A stretch of DNA of 64,000 bases, taken from NCBI RefSeq assembly GCF_001050155.1, contig NZ_LFVY01000010.1:124001-188000 (forward strand). The letters run 5' to 3'. Below are positions 1 through 8,937 of the stretch, piece by piece. Source of the DNA: Nitratireductor soli (GTDB lineage: Bacteria; Pseudomonadota; Alphaproteobacteria; Rhizobiales; Rhizobiaceae). A program made the position numbers and the translations under genes. A model generated the notes under the pieces. That model saw nothing but the letters and a program-made list of their open reading frames with translations. It ran no database searches and was not told where the DNA came from. The first letter of the stretch is position 1. Every line of letters begins with the position of its first letter.

Positions 1-457
1 CAAACTGGTGATACGCCTCACCGTTCTTCCCGAAGCCCGGGATGACCGCTTCCGGCGACAACCCAACCATCTGGATCCAGCGATGCGCGTCGTCGTGCCC
101 CGCAATCGAGATCGCCTCGATACGGTGAACGCCGGCGGCACGGTAGCGCGGAAACAGCCGGTTCTTGGTGAACTTGGCGATGCCGAGCGCCAACGACGGG
201 AACTTGTCGGTGGCGAAGAACAGCAGCGTCGTGACGTTCGGCCTTCCTTCGATCAATGCGCCGACGCCGACCGGCTCTTCCTCGTCGAAGAAGCAGAAGA
301 CGCTGTCGTGCTGGCCATAGCGCTCGACAAGGATTTCGGCCAATTCCTCGCGCGTCTCGGCGAACGACACCGCCAGGAACTCACGAACGTCGCCGTCACG
401 CATATGCTTCGCGACGTGGCGCACCGTGTCTTCTGTCGGGGCGTCAATCTTCAGCAT
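1..457 (-). CDS. T7 gp13-like internal virion protein / DUF2833-type (3' end off window)
   Basis: Reading the minus strand from the ATG at 457 gives a protein starting MLKIDAPTEDTVRHVAKHM that stays open to the window edge (about 152 residues). It has a GNAT-like layout, with a block around GVGALIEGRP and another around HRIEAISIAGHDDAHRWI. Phage proteins of this type (DUF2833, T7 gp13 family) lie after the tail nozzle gene, as here. The ATG overlaps the end of the upstream nozzle gene by 14 bases, suggesting coupling. Family assignment is from memory of the family pattern and is moderately sure. Confidence 0.6.
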   Translation of the reverse strand, partial: MLKIDAPTEDTVRHVAKHMRDGDVREFLAVSFAETREELAEILVERYGQHDSVFCFFDEEEPVGVGALIEGRPNVTTLLFFATDKFPSLALGIAKFTKNRLFPRYRAAGVHRIEAISIAGHDDAHRWIQMVGLSPEAVIPGFGKNGEAYHQF

Positions 458-2516
458 CGTCAAGATCGTGATGGATGACCACCGCGCCCAATTTGTGAGG
501 GCCAACGCCCTGCGACCTGAACATCAAGCTTATGTGCGTCGATGACCCGATCACTGGCAGCGTGCCTTCTGAGTTGTAGGTCGTGCCGGCCACGATGCCG
601 AGCTTGTCGCGTGCGTCCTGGTTCTCCGGCGCCAGATAGGCGTACACTTTCCATTCGCCGCGCGCGGCCGCGTCGTACCCTTTGAAGTGTTTCTTCTGCG
701 TCGGCTGATCAGCGTCGAGGAAAGGCAACTGCGCGATGGCTTCCGTGGCGTCGTATGTGAGTTCTTCGCCAAGCCCGCCGTAAACGTAGATCGAATTGCC
801 GGAGCGCAGATAGACGCGCTTGCCAAAAACCATCGCTCTGTCGGTAACGAAACCTGGCTTGTAGATCGTCCACGCGCTCACCTTTGCGCCGCTGAAGAAT
901 GATAAGACGAAAATCTGGTCCGCCATGACCAGCCAAAAGCGGCCTTGCTGCGGCTCAATTAAACCGAAGATACTGTCTCGCCCCGTCGCGCCGACGCCCG
1001 TCAACACATCGATGATAAGCGTATCGACCGGGCTGCCGATATCCGTAGTGGACGCAGCATTCGAAGCGTCACGCGCCCGCAATGAGCGAAGTCCGCTTTC
1101 GTTCAGGTAGAACAGATCGCTGTCGCCGAACTGCGTCACAGAATGGGGACTGACCGTACCCGTGTTATTGAGTATCTGCACCTGTCGGTTGAGCGCCGGA
1201 TCGGGGTCCGTGAACCATATCTGGATGTTCGTCTCGGCGAAAATCGCAGTGAAATTCTGGTACTGCGCCAATGCAATCACTTCTTCCGAACCGGAAGAAT
1301 AAGTTGACAAGTCGACGAAGCCCGCGCCTGTGTTGTCCGTGGTCCAGCCGGTCGGTTTCTGGATGCCCGAGAAATGCCAATTCGGGCCTGACAAAGCGTT
1401 CATCTTCGCCCCGTTCGTCTTGACGAACAGCCCCGGCGGAAACGTGTCGTCGGCCTCCGCTCCACCGGCCATGAGCAGACCGGACGATGGCGTAATCTGG
1501 AAGCCATTGGCGACCGTGACGACCACGGGCTTGCCGTTTTCGGCTTCACCGCTGTCTTCGGCCAGGATGACGACGTTATCGTCGATCGTGATCGCCGAGT
1601 AATCCGGTGTCGAAACGGCCGAATTGATGGAAGCCGCGATCGCCTCGGCGGCGGTCGTGTTGTTCGTCGACCAATCAACCGTGCCGGCAAGCGCTTCGAC
1701 ACCCGCGACCTGGATGGACGTCACCATCGAAGTCGCGTCATCGGCGCCGCCCGCCATGTTGACGATGTCATTGATTTCCACGTCACCGCCTGGCGTCGGC
1801 AGCACAACGTAGCCATTCGCCGCCGCACCTGCATCCGCCGCGATGATCGTCACCGTGTTAGTGGTGGCGCTGGCTGTGTAATTCGGAGTGGACGTGTGGG
1901 CGTTGATGTTCGCCGCGATGGCCGCTGCCGTCGTGTCATTGTCACCCGTGTGCGCCACGGCGGCCGACATGATCTCGACGCTGTTGACCGTGACGCTGCT
2001 GACTTCGTTGCCGCCAGCGAGCGTGCCGGCGGTGATGGCGAACGAACCTTCCGCCGACAGCGCCGCGCTTTCGACACCGCCAACAACACGAAAACCGACA
2101 CGGGCGCGGCCGTCGAACCAATCTTCGACCCTAACGCCGTCGTAAAAATGGTGGCGACTACCGTCGGAAAACACCGCGACGGCGTAAATCTTTCCGGCGT
2201 AAAGATCGAAGCTCGGGACGTCGATCAGCTCGAGCATCGTATCCGTCGGGTGCTCAAGTCTCTGATAGGTCACGCCAGACGGCACACCGGGGTCGGTGAT
2301 GTTGCCGAAAACAACCACGCCGGCGCGGGTATTCGCCATGCCGACGGTGCCTTCAGGAAGCACATATTCTTCGACGAACGCGGCGCGACTTTCGAACTCG
2401 CCACCGCGCGTGATGTGGCCGTCGACAGCCTGGATCAGCACTCCACCCGATGTCGTTTCAGGCAAGCGCCGGCTGTCGAGACCGCCCGTGAACTCTCTGA
2501 CCCAAATCTGGCCCAT
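444..2516 (-). CDS. Tail nozzle protein (T7 gp12-like tubular protein B)
   Basis: A 690-residue virion protein. The N-terminus (GLDSRRLPETTSGGVLIQ) and C-terminal part resemble podoviral tail nozzle subunits, which form the lower tail tube below the adaptor ring. Its position directly after the adaptor gene and before the internal virion protein matches the T7 order. Residues about 155-345 hold two consecutive related blocks, each with a valine-rich strand pattern, an AIAA(N/S)IN motif and a closing MAGGA(D/E)A motif. They look like duplicated beta-rich inserted domains. Length is a little below T7 gp12 (794). Function is inferred from order and overall pattern. Confidence 0.7.
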   Translation of the reverse strand: MGQIWVREFTGGLDSRRLPETTSGGVLIQAVDGHITRGGEFESRAAFVEEYVLPEGTVGMANTRAGVVVFGNITDPGVPSGVTYQRLEHPTDTMLELIDVPSFDLYAGKIYAVAVFSDGSRHHFYDGVRVEDWFDGRARVGFRVVGGVESAALSAEGSFAITAGTLAGGNEVSSVTVNSVEIMSAAVAHTGDNDTTAAAIAANINAHTSTPNYTASATTNTVTIIAADAGAAANGYVVLPTPGGDVEINDIVNMAGGADDATSMVTSIQVAGVEALAGTVDWSTNNTTAAEAIAASINSAVSTPDYSAITIDDNVVILAEDSGEAENGKPVVVTVANGFQITPSSGLLMAGGAEADDTFPPGLFVKTNGAKMNALSGPNWHFSGIQKPTGWTTDNTGAGFVDLSTYSSGSEEVIALAQYQNFTAIFAETNIQIWFTDPDPALNRQVQILNNTGTVSPHSVTQFGDSDLFYLNESGLRSLRARDASNAASTTDIGSPVDTLIIDVLTGVGATGRDSIFGLIEPQQGRFWLVMADQIFVLSFFSGAKVSAWTIYKPGFVTDRAMVFGKRVYLRSGNSIYVYGGLGEELTYDATEAIAQLPFLDADQPTQKKHFKGYDAAARGEWKVYAYLAPENQDARDKLGIVAGTTYNSEGTLPVIGSSTHISLMFRSQGVGPHKLGAVVIHHDLDDAED

Positions 2517-2517
2517 G

Positions 2518-3231
2518 TCAGTTACTCGGCGGGCGGTATTGCGAAATCAGAATGCGCTGCGGGATTTTCGGCTCTCCAATGCCAAACATGCGAACCTGGC
2601 GCCGGGGCTTGAGGTTGGACGTCAGCCGCGTCAGCCGCGCCTGCGCCTTGTCCAGCTTGAGTTGCGCGTCTTTCGCGCCCGACGCGGCAAGCATGCCGCC
2701 CGCGACGAAAAGCACCAGCACGAGATCATCCAGATCGGCTCTGTCGTCGTCCGCCACAAGCGGGCGCAGGTTACGAATGCCGGTGAACTTCAGATAGCCT
2801 TCCCGCGTCGCCGGGTCGCCATTCACGTCGGAGATCGGCCATACTTCGACCGTTCCGTCTTCGTGGATCTTCCAGCGCCGCGGAGGCCAGGACCGCTCGT
2901 CGAGATCGCTGTTCCAGGCCGTGTAATGCTCGGCGTCGATGCCGGGGCGCATTTCGAACCAGCCGCCGTCACGGAAAATCTCGATCTTCTCGATCCGGTC
3001 GATGGTGAGATCGTCTGGCGGCGCATAGTAGCGCTCGCCCGCCTGGACCGGTACTTGCCGGGTCACGCGCAATTGCGGCCAATCGTGCTCTTCCCAAAGG
3101 CGCTCTTGCTCACGCTGGAGCGCCTTGACCTGCACGGCGCGGTTCTGAGTGTTGTGAGCCGGGTTGAGAGAGACGCGCGCTTCGGCCCGCAGATCATCCA
3201 GCAGCTTCACGAGCGTGGTGTTGCGGGCCAT
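2518..3231 (-). CDS. Tail adaptor / tubular protein A (T7 gp11-like)
   Basis: A 237-residue protein starting MARNTTLVKLLDDLRAEARV. It is rich in helical segments at the N-terminus and has a central block around YYAPPDDLTIDRIEKIEIF typical of phage adaptor proteins that sit under the portal and receive the nozzle. The ATG at 3231 has a GAGGA ribosome binding site seven bases upstream. The stop lies two bases before the nozzle ATG. The order capsid, unknowns, adaptor, nozzle supports the call. Confidence 0.75.
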   Translation of the reverse strand: MARNTTLVKLLDDLRAEARVSLNPAHNTQNRAVQVKALQREQERLWEEHDWPQLRVTRQVPVQAGERYYAPPDDLTIDRIEKIEIFRDGGWFEMRPGIDAEHYTAWNSDLDERSWPPRRWKIHEDGTVEVWPISDVNGDPATREGYLKFTGIRNLRPLVADDDRADLDDLVLVLFVAGGMLAASGAKDAQLKLDKAQARLTRLTSNLKPRRQVRMFGIGEPKIPQRILISQYRPPSN

Positions 3232-3243
3232 GCGCTGGTCCTC

Positions 3244-3801
3244 TTAACCGAAGATGTCTTCGTCGACGGGCTCGGTCGTGTCGGCGTCAACTGCGCCGAG
3301 ATCGCCGCCTTCTTCTGCCGCTTTGATCGCAGCCAGAATGACGGCTTTCTTCGCGCTTGCATCGATCTCGATATCTTTTGCCTCCGCGTAGTCGACAAGC
3401 TCACCTTTCGTCATCTCATCGACAGTTTTCTCGGATGGCGGGCTCGCCTTCGACTTCTGCGTCGGCTTGACGCGTTTCTCGGCCTTGTAGAACTCTTCCG
3501 GGATGTCGAGCTCTTCGAGCGTCGTGAAAGTCCGCGCCGCGGCGCCGGGGAACAACTGTTTCACGACTGGAATTTTCTCGCCGTTTTCGTCCTCGATACG
3601 GGCGCGGCCATAGCGCTCCGTGAGCCGGGCGATCTCGTCGCGATGGGCGCGTTCGATTTCGCTCGTCGGCTCGATATCCTTCACCGCATCGGCGCCGTGG
3701 ATCAGCCGTAGAACGGCGATCTCTGACGGCGTGACGCCGTATTTCGGAACTGTGGTGCCGTCGTCGCCCCCGAGGGAAAGCATGATGTTTGCAAGCTGCA
3801 T
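3244..3801 (-). CDS. Conserved phage protein between capsid and adaptor genes, HeH/SAP-like C-terminus
   Basis: Encodes about 185 residues. I chose the second ATG (3801) because GGAG lies seven bases before it, whereas it abuts the first ATG at 3807. The N-terminus (QLANIMLSLGGDDGTTVPKY) is typical of proteins in this position in podoviruses. Residues about 125-165 (VDEMTKGELVDYAEAKDIEI) form a short helix-extension-helix motif like Rho-N/HeH domains. The C-terminus is acidic and ends DEDIFG. Function unknown; probably a head completion or virion-associated protein. Confidence 0.6.
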   Translation of the reverse strand: MQLANIMLSLGGDDGTTVPKYGVTPSEIAVLRLIHGADAVKDIEPTSEIERAHRDEIARLTERYGRARIEDENGEKIPVVKQLFPGAAARTFTTLEELDIPEEFYKAEKRVKPTQKSKASPPSEKTVDEMTKGELVDYAEAKDIEIDASAKKAVILAAIKAAEEGGDLGAVDADTTEPVDEDIFG

Positions 3802-3823
3802 GGTCATCTCCGTTGAAAAAGTG

Positions 3824-3841
3824 GCGGGGCCGAAGCCCCGC
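3824..3841 (-). terminator. Rho-independent terminator after the decoration-like gene
   Basis: GCGGGGC and GCCCCGC pair around a four-base loop. On the minus strand the hairpin is followed by CACTTTTTC. It lies between the genes ending at 3849 and starting at 3801, so it may trim capsid-region transcripts. Confidence 0.75.
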
Positions 3842-3848
3842 GCAGTGG

Positions 3849-4493
3849 TTACGAAAGCGCGACGGCTCCGGTGTTCTGGAGGATCGTCCCGTTGCCTTCG
3901 TTGTCGAAGTACACGGCCAGCATTTCAGCCGGCGCGTTCAGCGTCGCGACGTTGTTGGTGCCGTCGAAGGTGCCCGCCGTGAGGGTGAGCGTGTGCGCAG
4001 CGGTGCCGGAGGCGCTGGTGTCCTTCACAATGAAGATGCCCGCGTGATCTGCTGCGTCCGCGATGGTCGCCGCGACGACAACCGTTGCGTGGTTCAATTC
4101 GACGATATGCGTGCCGGCGGGAACCGCGCCGCTGGCCACCAGTTCAAGCGGGGCGCCGGGGTTCGACGCCGCCTGGTTCTGCGCGGGACCCGTCGTCATG
4201 TTGTAAGACCCGACACGCGGCTCCGAGCCGAAGCTGACGATGATCTCCGCGCCGGCCGGCCACGTCATGCCCGATCGGTTGGTGACGGTGATCGTGCTTG
4301 CGCCGTAGCTGAATTCGGCGCCGGAAGCGCCTTCATCCCACGAGCCGTAAGCTCCATCACTGACGACGACGGACCCGCCGGTGCTGCCTGCCAGAGTGGC
4401 GGCTGTCGTGCCGGTCGGATACGCGATTGCGACAGTGCCGTCGTCGGCGACTGCCGTTGCGAGAGTGTGTTCGGTAATTCCAAGAGCGCTCAT
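3849..4493 (-). CDS. Putative head decoration / virion surface protein
   Basis: Encodes 214 residues, strongly rich in Ala, Gly, Thr and Val with almost no predicted helix. It looks beta-structured, like head fibre or capsid decoration proteins. The first half has repeated turns (TVAIAYPTGTTAATLAGSTG), and the second half (VVVAATIADAADHAGIFIVKD) resembles a separate small beta domain. It lies immediately downstream of the major capsid gene. GGAG stands nine bases before the ATG. No enzymatic motif is visible. Decoration role is inferred from position and composition. Confidence 0.5.
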   Translation of the reverse strand: MSALGITEHTLATAVADDGTVAIAYPTGTTAATLAGSTGGSVVVSDGAYGSWDEGASGAEFSYGASTITVTNRSGMTWPAGAEIIVSFGSEPRVGSYNMTTGPAQNQAASNPGAPLELVASGAVPAGTHIVELNHATVVVAATIADAADHAGIFIVKDTSASGTAAHTLTLTAGTFDGTNNVATLNAPAEMLAVYFDNEGNGTILQNTGAVALS

Positions 4494-4525
4494 TGTTCAA
4501 GCTCCAAAAAGGGTTGCGGAAGACT

Positions 4526-4547
4526 GGCGGACGCTCAGGCGTCCGCC
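4526..4547 (-). terminator. Strong hairpin after the major capsid gene (partial terminator/attenuator)
   Basis: GGCGGACGC pairs perfectly with GCGTCCGCC across a TCAG loop. The minus-strand sequence after it lacks an immediate U tract; a run of five T comes about 17 bases later. This may be a leaky terminator or mRNA 3' stabiliser that raises capsid message over downstream genes. Confidence 0.5.
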
Positions 4548-4563
4548 GTGTCAGCCGATGGCG

Positions 4564-5646
4564 TTACGCGATATCGTACACGCCGGACGTGTTGAGCTGG
4601 CGGGCCACCATGACACCGGTCATGGAGATGCCGTTGTACATGACCATGCGGTCATACGGACGGGCCGGGTTGTGCTTCTTGTACTTCTGGCCGTCCATGT
4701 ACATCAGCTTCAGGCCGCGAGCGCCCATGTCGATCGCGTAGCAACGCTTTGCCAGCCCGAGATCGTCCATGGTCGGATCCCAGGTCAGCGGCAAGCCGCC
4801 GTGGTTCGGATCGTCCATGGAGCCGTCGGGCTTCTGGCCAGTCCAGCCGGTCTGCGTGTAGTACCCGTTGGCGCGCATTTCCAACTTGTAGCCGTCGAGG
4901 AAATCCGAGCCGCAGAAGTACATGACCTTCGTCTGGCCGTTGGCGAACTTGGAGCGCCGACGCTTGGCCTTGTCCATGAACTCGATCAGCGCGCCGCCAT
5001 TCGCAGTAGCCACGGTAATCGGGCCCTGACCACCCGCGCCCGCGTAAGCGGTCGTGGCGGCGTCATTCCTCCACCACGTATTGGCGACACGGCTGATCGC
5101 GCCGGTGACGCCGGCGCCGGGGTTGTCGAGGATGAACGCTCCGATGCCGGCGAGCGCCTTCACGTCGGAACTGCCGTCATCGTGGATAAGTCGATCGAGC
5201 GAGAAATTGTAGTCGGCGCCGAGCTTCTCCATCTTCTCGTCGAAGATGTTGGCGAGAGCCTGGGCTTCACGACCCGACATTTCGCGCGTGCGCTGATCGG
5301 AACCACTCTCGACGACATCCACGCCGTCGTACTTCAATTCCGTCTGTGTCACGACCATGCCGAGATAGTGCTCTTTCCAGGGCATGCGGAACCGGGCCGA
5401 ACCCGTCGGGTTGTAGTGCGACAGCTGGTCGTCGCCGGTGAAACCCTGAAGCGTTCCGCCGCCGTAGCCGGAGCCGACCAGGAACGAAACATTTTCCTTG
5501 CCGCCGGGGAAGGAACCCGTGCGCGCCTGAAACGCGGCCAGCATGGGCTTGTTGGCGATGTCCTGCTTGAAAACCTTCCCCTTGTTGAGGTAGGTCTCCA
5601 GAGCCATGTTGTTGATGTCTGCGAGTTCGTCAGCGGTAAAAGGCAT
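4564..5646 (-). CDS. Major capsid protein
   Basis: A 360-residue protein starting MPFTADELADINNMALETYL. It follows the scaffold gene and portal, and has the HK97-like profile seen in podoviral capsids: an N-arm, a glycine-rich E-loop region around SGYGGGTLQGFTGDD, and a long domain with conserved aromatic clusters (FCGSDFLDGYKLEM). Pro-, Tyr- and Asn-rich segments near the C-terminus fit the A-domain. AAGG stands about nine bases before the ATG. The gene is flanked by a strong hairpin, consistent with high expression. Confidence 0.85.
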   Translation of the reverse strand: MPFTADELADINNMALETYLNKGKVFKQDIANKPMLAAFQARTGSFPGGKENVSFLVGSGYGGGTLQGFTGDDQLSHYNPTGSARFRMPWKEHYLGMVVTQTELKYDGVDVVESGSDQRTREMSGREAQALANIFDEKMEKLGADYNFSLDRLIHDDGSSDVKALAGIGAFILDNPGAGVTGAISRVANTWWRNDAATTAYAGAGGQGPITVATANGGALIEFMDKAKRRRSKFANGQTKVMYFCGSDFLDGYKLEMRANGYYTQTGWTGQKPDGSMDDPNHGGLPLTWDPTMDDLGLAKRCYAIDMGARGLKLMYMDGQKYKKHNPARPYDRMVMYNGISMTGVMVARQLNTSGVYDIA

Positions 5647-5661
5647 TGTGCTTGACCTTGG

Positions 5662-6672
5662 TTAACCCGCCCGCCTGGCCAGGACTGCGTTCACCGCGTC
5701 GAGGCTCGTGTTGATTTCGGGGCGCGTATTTCCATTCACCTGCCCGCCTGTGACCGGACGTATCGCTGGCTTCTTCTGCGCTGGAGCCGAGGACGTGAAC
5801 TTGGCCGAAACCGCGTCATACGCCTTCTGGAGCTGAGCCTTGACGCCTTCCGGCGTGTTCGGCCTGCCTTCCTTCGTCTGAAGCCAAACGATCTCCTTTT
5901 CCAGATCGGGCTTTTTCGCTTCGAAGTTGGGGTCTCGCGTGCGGCGATCGGCTTCCCACGAATTGACGGCTCCGAGCACGGCGCTGCGCGTATCCGACTG
6001 CTGGCGGACTGTCGTCCGCTGCGTTTCGAACTCGCGTCGCGCCTCGGCGGACTGCACAAGCGCCCGGTTCCTGGAAACTTCCAGCGCAGCGTCGCGGCTC
6101 ATTTCGCCGGCCTGCACCTTCGTCTTCAAGTCCTCTGGGAGTACTTCGCCCGCCGCCAGGAGCACCTTCTGCACGATCGGCTGGATGAGCGGCCACGCTG
6201 CGACAGGGTCCGTCTTGATCAGGCCACCGATGCGCAGAAGTTCAGCGGCTTCGTCGCCGTTCAAACCCTGCTCTTCGATGTAGGCCTCGACGTTCTTGTA
6301 GCGTGTCGCGTCCGTTTCGGCCGTCTTCAGTTTCCCGAGGACTTCCTGAAACCGAGGGTGCTTGTGGAACGGAACATCCGAGTAGGTCTCGTTGTCCGGT
6401 TCCTTCGCGGTCTTCCCTTCGTCAGCTTCCTGACCCTGTTCTTCTCCACTGGCTGACGAGGCCGCTGCCGGCGTTTCCTCTTTCCGCTCGCCCACGACAT
6501 CGCGGACCAGGGAAAGCGTATCTTCGCCTTCAGTTTCGTTTGCGTCGGCTGCGTCGGACGACTTCGCAGTTGCGGATTGTTCGGCCTCTTTCGAGGCATC
6601 CGCTTCGTCCACTACCGGATCGACGGTTTCGATCTCCGTCTCTTCGATAATTTCTTCATGCTCTTGCGGCAT
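5662..6672 (-). CDS. Capsid scaffold protein
   Basis: A 336-residue acidic, low-complexity protein. The first 95 residues are almost entirely Glu, Asp, Ala, Ser and Thr. The centre is helical (HPRFQEVLGKLKTAETD) and the C-terminus becomes basic and flexible. This charge layout and the place between portal and capsid genes are typical of internal scaffolding proteins that direct procapsid assembly and are then lost. GGAGAC precedes the ATG. Scaffolds diverge quickly, so the call rests on position and composition. Confidence 0.75.
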   Translation of the reverse strand: MPQEHEEIIEETEIETVDPVVDEADASKEAEQSATAKSSDAADANETEGEDTLSLVRDVVGERKEETPAAASSASGEEQGQEADEGKTAKEPDNETYSDVPFHKHPRFQEVLGKLKTAETDATRYKNVEAYIEEQGLNGDEAAELLRIGGLIKTDPVAAWPLIQPIVQKVLLAAGEVLPEDLKTKVQAGEMSRDAALEVSRNRALVQSAEARREFETQRTTVRQQSDTRSAVLGAVNSWEADRRTRDPNFEAKKPDLEKEIVWLQTKEGRPNTPEGVKAQLQKAYDAVSAKFTSSAPAQKKPAIRPVTGGQVNGNTRPEINTSLDAVNAVLARRAG

Positions 6673-6717
6673 GGGGTCTCCATTCGAATTTCGGTGCCAA
6701 ATTACACTTTGTCCGTT

Positions 6718-6741
6718 TCATAAGCAAGCGTCAGTCGCCAT
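6718..6741 (-). other. Mini-ORF leader element (MATDACL), copy 1
   Basis: A seven-codon ORF starting at the ATG within CCGTAATGGCGACTGAC lies between the portal and scaffold genes. The same sequence recurs at other gene junctions of the prophage (24503-24550, 26817-26843, 30714-30743, and a variant at 19798-19818). TGTCCGT and ACGGACA flank it as an inverted repeat. It may act as a translational leader or an operator; see findings. Confidence 0.4.
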
Positions 6742-6751
6742 TACGGACAGT

Positions 6752-8932
6752 TCAGACCTGATTTGAGCCGAATGCGGGCTCACTGCCCCTCTGCGCCTCG
6801 GTTTGCGTCGGCGCGTTCTGCCCACCAGTGGCGCCCTGTGCGTTCGGGTCGGACGCCGCGTCTCCGGTCGAAAGCTGCGACATGGCGTTCTGCGCCATGA
6901 TCGAAGGCGCCCCGGAAGCAAATGCCTCGGTCGTGTCCATACGATCGTCGAGCCGCCGCAGTGTCTCTTTCAGCAGCCAATGCTGATCGACGCCGGGCAT
7001 CTGGAGCACGAACGGCAGAAGCTTCTGCCAGTTGTCAATCTCCACGGCCTGGTTAGGCTTGCCCGTCGAGCCGGCCTCGACTTCCAGATACAGCTCATTC
7101 GCGATTTCAGACAAGGACAGGTGCGGCCAGACAGCGCCGACGCCGACCACCTGCATGACCTGCTTTTCCGACATCTCGCGCAGGAGGATCTGGCCGGAGG
7201 CGCGGGAAATGACCGTCAGGAAACCGTCCAGATCGTCGATCGACGAATTGTCGGACGAAGACGAAGAATTGGCCGCGATGGCGCTCTCCGTCGCGGTGGC
7301 CTTCGACACGCCGCCAAACTGCGCTTCGCTGGACCCAACGACAAGCTGCACGTCGGTGAACAACTGGCCCGTCTCATACAGGTTCGGATCAACGCCAGGC
7401 ACTGGCATGACATCGAGGATGTCGGACAGCTTCTGACCAGGGGGCGTGTTTATCCCGGTGGCCGTGAATGGCTCTGCCTGGCTGATATTTACGACATCTT
7501 GCTCTTCGATTTTGCCGTTCTGGTACGTCCAGCGCGGCCGCGCGGCCTTGCGGTGTTCACGCATGCCCTGGCGCGAACGATTATATTCCAGTTGCTGGTC
7601 CAGCATGAGGTAGACGTCGGACGGCGGGAACAGGCTTTCTTCGCTCTCGACCGCATTGAACGTCAGCGCATAGACGGGCCAAAAGTCCTCGACGAAGACG
7701 TCGGGTGACGCCGGCTCACGCAGAAACTTGTCGTAGCCGTCGGCGACGTAATAGACGAGCCCCGAAGGCTTGTCGTAATACTTCCACACGCAGACGAGGC
7801 CGGCCCCCTTCTCGCCAGTCGGCGTGTAAAGCTTGTCGCTGTCGTCTTCGACGTTTGTGTCGATCTCAACCGGCATCTTGCCGTCAGGCGCGTACCCTTT
7901 GTAACCCATGCCAAGATCGACGCCGAAGATTTCCTGCACTTCGTCGCAGGTGTACATGTACTCCAGCGTGATATGGCGCGCGCCGATAAAGCCGACCAGC
8001 GATCGGCACAACTTGTCCGGTATGACTTTCGTCGATTGCGGGAAATCGATGATCAGCCCTTCGCGCAAAATGACTTCCGGTTCCGCCTGAAGCGCGGCAA
8101 TCGACTTTTCCAGTTCCGCGATCTCTGGATCGTCAGGATCGATCGGATTTTCCGTGTCCGTGACGCGCTTCGTCAGTGCCTTCATATGATCGAGCCGCGC
8201 GCGGAAATCGGCCATCTTCTCGGTCATGTCGGGCCGCGGGCCTTTTTCGCGCTGAAAACCGAGCTCCACATAGCCGACGCCGGTCGTGCAGGTACGGCGC
8301 ACCAACTGCTTCATGCCTGTCTTGAAATCCACCGGCTTCTGCTCGCGCAGCGCCTGGGCATAGAGAATTTCGAGCGTCTTCCCGACCTTGTTGATCAGGG
8401 TTTGCCGCTCCATGCCTTGCTGATAGTCGGCGACGATCTCTTGCGATTTTTCGAACGCCTGCATGGCCTGCTGGATGAGCGGGTCGGCTTCGTCGATGGT
8501 CGGTTGACCTGTCACCGGATCGACCGGCAACCCCCCAAGCATTTGCTGCATCTGTATGAGCGTCTGCATTGCAAGCTGAAGAGACTGCGGATTTTCGTCC
8601 CATGTCTTGAAATCCATCGTCTCGCGGCGCACCGCAGTTGCCTTCGGGTTTTTGGCGTAAAGCGCCGCCGTCTTCTGCTTGACGTGCCGGCCGCACAGAT
8701 TGGCCTTGTAATGCCCCGCCGGATAATCCTTCGGCGCGCCGTGCCGCGCGACGTACATGTCGGATCGCATCTGCTCGAAGGCCGGTTTGTGGTGCGCCTT
8801 GTCCTGCGCGATCGTCTTCTGGATCGACTTGACAAGCTGCATTTCGGACGGTGACACGCCAGCGGTGTCGCCCGAGGGGGTTACGCTCAGGTCCGCCGCT
8901 TCGGCTTCTGTATCGTAGCTGTCATTCGCCAT
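6752..8932 (-). CDS. Portal protein
   Basis: About 726 residues from the ATG at 8932; a TTG three codons upstream is possible but has no better ribosome site. The protein has the podoviral portal pattern: an N-terminal helix-rich region, KTAALYAKNP (typical of the entry region), a long acidic and helical middle, and a Ser-rich loop (SSSSSDNSSIDDLDGF). The C-terminus is Gln/Ala-rich and flexible. It lies between large terminase and scaffold. It forms the twelve-subunit ring through which DNA enters the head. Confidence 0.85.
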   Translation of the reverse strand: MANDSYDTEAEAADLSVTPSGDTAGVSPSEMQLVKSIQKTIAQDKAHHKPAFEQMRSDMYVARHGAPKDYPAGHYKANLCGRHVKQKTAALYAKNPKATAVRRETMDFKTWDENPQSLQLAMQTLIQMQQMLGGLPVDPVTGQPTIDEADPLIQQAMQAFEKSQEIVADYQQGMERQTLINKVGKTLEILYAQALREQKPVDFKTGMKQLVRRTCTTGVGYVELGFQREKGPRPDMTEKMADFRARLDHMKALTKRVTDTENPIDPDDPEIAELEKSIAALQAEPEVILREGLIIDFPQSTKVIPDKLCRSLVGFIGARHITLEYMYTCDEVQEIFGVDLGMGYKGYAPDGKMPVEIDTNVEDDSDKLYTPTGEKGAGLVCVWKYYDKPSGLVYYVADGYDKFLREPASPDVFVEDFWPVYALTFNAVESEESLFPPSDVYLMLDQQLEYNRSRQGMREHRKAARPRWTYQNGKIEEQDVVNISQAEPFTATGINTPPGQKLSDILDVMPVPGVDPNLYETGQLFTDVQLVVGSSEAQFGGVSKATATESAIAANSSSSSDNSSIDDLDGFLTVISRASGQILLREMSEKQVMQVVGVGAVWPHLSLSEIANELYLEVEAGSTGKPNQAVEIDNWQKLLPFVLQMPGVDQHWLLKETLRRLDDRMDTTEAFASGAPSIMAQNAMSQLSTGDAASDPNAQGATGGQNAPTQTEAQRGSEPAFGSNQV

Positions 8933-8937
8933 TACGT

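Noticed and set aside
4381-5655. Plus-strand open frame of 424 codons opposite the capsid gene
   Set aside because: Antisense shadow of the major capsid gene, His/Arg/Val-rich and without motifs.
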